Shown: piece by piece, positions 61,545-64,000 of the stretch | Numbering within the stretch: position 1 is the first letter of the stretch | Layout: every line of letters begins with the position of its first letter | From: Acrasis kona | Lineage: Eukaryota > Heterolobosea > Eutetramitea > Acrasida > Acrasidae | DNA: 64,000 nucleotides | Assembly: GCA_026419775.2 (NCBI GenBank) | Contig: JAOPGA020001347.1 | Location: 1 to 64,000 of the forward strand | Direction of reading: 5' to 3' | The notes under the pieces: generated by a model | Told to the model about the DNA's origin: nothing | Database searches by the model: none | What the model saw: only the letters and a program-made list of their open reading frames with translations | Position numbers and translations under genes: made by a program

Positions 61545-63107
61545 CTACATCGAAAAGAAATCAATCACATTCTGGTCATTCCATAGACAAGGAGTCCTAG
61601 CGATACGATTCAAAAACAGTTGAAAATATTTGGATCTAACTTGTATTTCATGATCATGATTTAGAAAGAAAGATTTAGATGGCATCGTGATGCCCAATAA
61701 CTCTTCTGAAAAATCAGCGCTCAAGACTTTATATAGTTGAACTAAATCGGTGAATGTTTTTCTCACCACTTTGCCAATGTAGTAGTCTTGCACCTGGATG
61801 TTATAGAACACCCTAGACTTTCTCCCAATCGTAACACTATCGCCAGATCTGATTACAGCAGACTTGGGTGCCATCAGCGATTGAACCTGATCCTGAAGTT
61901 GCTGTACCTGACTCTGGAGAGCATTTTCTCTTTTAGTCGATTCCCGGACCTGATCCTGAAGCTGCTGGACCTGAATCTGGAGAGCATTTTCTCTTTTGAT
62001 CGATTCCCGGACCTGATCCTGAAGTTGCTGGACCTGAATCTGGAGAGAATTCTCTCTTTTGATCGATTCCCGGACCTGATCCTGAAGCTGCTGGACCTGA
62101 ATCTGGAGAGCGTTTTCTCTTTTGGTCGATTGCTGAAGTAGAATACTATGTTCCTTAATTTCAGCTTGATATTGTTCTAATTGGTCGACCAATCGTCTCT
62201 CCGTATCGCCAATCAGTTGCATATCAGCAGGTGTGACCATGCTTTGTATAGTGCAGTTTTTGTTTTTGTTGTAACAACTGCACTTAAAAACTTTGGCGGT
62301 GGGAACGTGATCACCCAAGTCACATAAACTGTGACAAGACAAAGCACAAAGTGAGCAAATATCTTCTGTATCATGAGTTTCGCATCGATAACAGAATCCA
62401 AAAGTAGCTTTGTCTTCCTCACAGCTACTCTCCCAAAATTTTCCAGATAAAGGTACTTCTTCTTTATAAACTTGAGGAAAATGTCCACCAATTGATTGCT
62501 TCACAATGCTCATATGGTCCACCAGTGCATCACCCATGCACAACTCACAAGTCAAATCGAAAAACAAAGCCCTACCGAAACAATTTCCACCACTTTGGTT
62601 TGTGATGTCATCATATTGCGGAATGACGAACCTTTCGTCGNTTAGTGTGCTTTTGAAGACCTTCCTGTGGTTGTCGTCTAACAACATTTTCCCTTCCTTT
62701 TCAACAGCGACAGAGGTGTTGTTTACGACAAAAGTACCAAGATACCAGTCAAAGTTCGATTTGAACATTTGAAAGAAATTATCCTCAATATATCGTACAC
62801 TATATGAGGCTAATGTAATGTCGTCGAACTCGTCCGGGTAAGGAATCATACCCCATCCCTCAACTTTTCTGTAGTGAGCAAAGCCTCTATCCGTATGTAT
62901 AAGTACGTGATAGTTTCTATTACATGGGCCTCCTATAATAGAAATAATCCAACCCTGATCACCGCTTCCAACATCAGATATATTGTGGCATACCTTTAAA
63001 AGGTTTTTTAAGATGTAAGGATGGGCCAAAATAAAATTCGAAAGAAAAACATCAAAATCTTTCGTCGCTACTTTGCAAAATCTCTCTGGTCTGTCAGGGA
63101 CCGACAT
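61545..63107 (-). CDS. UBR-type zinc finger, coiled coil and PX-domain protein
   Basis: As read, one exon of 520 residues from the ATG at 63107; the open frame extends further without ATG. Residues about 220-270 are a UBR-box-like zinc finger: FCYRCETHDTEDICSLCALSCHSLC, then GDHVPTAKVFKCSC. Next is a long coiled coil (about 290-410) with four 21-residue units (QVQQLQDQVRESIKRENALQ). The last 100 residues form a PX domain: FYNIQVQDYYIGKVVRKTFTDL, LYKVLSADF, LFLNRI, NVIDFF. PX domains bind phosphoinositides; UBR boxes read N-degrons or methylated substrates. The N-terminal 200 residues match nothing I recognise. An N at 62641 makes one residue unknown. Confidence 0.8.
   Translation of the reverse strand: MSVPDRPERFCKVATKDFDVFLSNFILAHPYILKNLLKVCHNISDVGSGDQGWIISIIGGPCNRNYHVLIHTDRGFAHYRKVEGWGMIPYPDEFDDITLASYSVRYIEDNFFQMFKSNFDWYLGTFVVNNTSVAVEKEGKMLLDDNHRKVFKSTLXDERFVIPQYDDITNQSGGNCFGRALFFDLTCELCMGDALVDHMSIVKQSIGGHFPQVYKEEVPLSGKFWESSCEEDKATFGFCYRCETHDTEDICSLCALSCHSLCDLGDHVPTAKVFKCSCYNKNKNCTIQSMVTPADMQLIGDTERRLVDQLEQYQAEIKEHSILLQQSTKRENALQIQVQQLQDQVRESIKRENSLQIQVQQLQDQVRESIKRENALQIQVQQLQDQVRESTKRENALQSQVQQLQDQVQSLMAPKSAVIRSGDSVTIGRKSRVFYNIQVQDYYIGKVVRKTFTDLVQLYKVLSADFSEELLGITMPSKSFFLNHDHEIQVRSKYFQLFLNRIARTPCLWNDQNVIDFFSM
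61886..62137 (-). repeat. Four 63-bp tandem repeats encoding exactly three heptads each
   Basis: Units start at 61886, 61949, 62012 and 62075, each beginning cctgatcctgaag on the plus strand. The period of 63 bp encodes 21 residues, exactly three heptads, so unit number can change without breaking the coiled coil. The units differ at a few bases. Confidence 0.95.
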
Positions 63108-63588
63108 GAATTCAACAGAAAGTTTGATGTGACAGTTGATGGGACATGTCAATATATTACAACCAATAATCCAATCCTATTGCAGTGTGAACAGCATCAG
63201 ACATATGCTTTTCCACTTTCCATCCCAGAAACAACGGCGTATGTTTCTAGTTTCCACAAATTGGGTGTGGGGAGCAGTACTAATTAAAAATTACATGTAT
63301 TATTTTAACAAATATCAGTCTTTGATTCTTAAAATCAGGACCCAAGTTTCCGGTTGAATATTTTATTGTATAATGGGTGTCTAATATGAAGCGTCTAGCT
63401 CAATTATTTGAATGTTCATTGAATATAATAGTTATCTAAGGTAACCCCTAAATCAGCGTATACATCACGTTGAAAGGCTTTACAAAATCTTATAAAAGAA
63501 TAGTTTATTTATAAATATTTATTTTTAAATATCGAGATATATTTAATCAGCTCATTTTAGAAACATATCACAACAAAAAAATAACAAC
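63108..63588. other. Intergenic, no gene seen
   Basis: AT-rich sequence between divergent genes. Upstream exons of the UBR/PX gene could lie here but none was supported. Confidence 0.5.
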
Positions 63589-64000
63589 ATGAACACAACA
63601 ACAACAGTATTACCATCAACAGTTCCAACAAAAGTTTTAGATGGACCAGGAGCAACTACAGTCACACAGACTACCGTCACACAGACCGCTTATGCAGCAC
63701 CAGTCGAAGCAAAGTCACAGGTTTTATCACAAATCATGGGTGCCCTTATGGGTCTATCCATGTTCATTGGAGGTGTCCTACTACTAGTCGGTGCCGCCAT
63801 CAGTTTGGCAGACTTTGGATACCACTACGTCGCCAGCGGTGTCCTCTGGATTATCGCCTTCTCATTCTTCACCTTGGCATCAGTATTCGCTTTCATTGGA
63901 GGATTTGACCTTGGAAACAAGACCACAAGAACACCTTATCACTTTTTGAACATTTTCGGTAGCATCGCCTTCTTCTTGGGAAGTATCCTCATGATCATTG
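63589..64000 (+). CDS. Multi-pass membrane protein, truncated by window end
   Basis: The ATG at 63589 opens a frame that runs to the edge (137 codons). A Thr-rich cytosolic or luminal start (TTTTVLPSTVPTKV, TTVTQTTVTQT) is followed by hydrophobic helices (IMGALMGLSMFIGGVLLLVGAAI, VLWIIAFSFFTLASVFAFIGG, FGSIAFFLGSILMII). Codon bias toward C-ending codons suggests high expression. Family not recognised; the C-terminus is missing. Confidence 0.7.
   Translation, partial: MNTTTTVLPSTVPTKVLDGPGATTVTQTTVTQTAYAAPVEAKSQVLSQIMGALMGLSMFIGGVLLLVGAAISLADFGYHYVASGVLWIIAFSFFTLASVFAFIGGFDLGNKTTRTPYHFLNIFGSIAFFLGSILMII

Overview
This is eukaryotic nuclear DNA from a gene-dense protist. It has spliceosomal GT-AG introns, nearly all only 22 to 59 nt long, several mitochondrial presequences, beta-tubulin, gamma-COP, ORC6, PIG-K, NUBP1 and a cytosolic carboxypeptidase, with intergenic gaps that are often under 100 bp. 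A PPR protein with a DYW-type C-terminus, a CHASE-PAS membrane protein, SHIPPO repeats and prion-like Gln-rich tracts fit a heterolobosean amoeboflagellate (Naegleria/Acrasis type). That placement is inference from gene content, not proof. I see no CRISPR array, operon or other bacterial feature.

Layout. (1) 1-6.4 kb is a pile of dead mobile elements: a Ty3/gypsy remnant (gag, RNase H, integrase, no reverse transcriptase) joined to an element encoding C2H2, MYND and OTU-protease modules, then a DIRS-like element whose reverse transcriptase carries an internal inversion. (2) 6.9-33.7 kb is ordinary housekeeping DNA: vWA protein, alpha-mannosidase, SWIM zinc-finger protein, a 142-residue orphan with a 22-nt intron, Rieske/AIF-type reductase, WDR55-like, ubiquitin-like, PIG-K, TMEM18, beta-tubulin, pantothenate synthetase, gamma-COP, RsmJ-like methyltransferase, zinc ribbon, pyrophosphatase, NUBP1, CHASE-PAS, DUF423 and a DOPA-dioxygenase-like protein. 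(3) 34-35 kb holds a repeated small gene family around an odd tRNA-Asn. (4) 35.3-44.9 kb holds a secreted glycoside hydrolase, an unrecognised nuclear protein, a PPR-DYW protein, a SHIPPO-repeat protein, an AhpD-like protein and an acidic protein. (5) 45.1-48.6 kb is a second mobile-element island (Ulp1 protease, transposase, another repeat copy, an RCC1/EGF-like pseudogene). (6) 49.6-64 kb holds a PanB-PanE fusion, a fatty acyl-CoA reductase/DHAP-acyltransferase fusion, ORC6, a UBX protein, a membrane UBA protein, a cytosolic carboxypeptidase, a UBR/coiled-coil/PX protein and a truncated membrane protein.

Functional links. PanB-PanE plus PanC, 25 kb apart, cover three enzymes of pantothenate synthesis. 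The reductase/acyltransferase fusion supplies both ether-lipid precursors. Beta-tubulin, a SHIPPO protein and a tubulin-type carboxypeptidase suggest a microtubule or flagellar programme. The most unusual items are the C2H2-MYND-OTU-Ulp1 element family, a DYW domain lacking its deaminase residues, the UBR-coiled-coil-PX architecture, a gamma-COP without its terminal appendage subdomain, and a tRNA-Asn with an enlarged D-loop.
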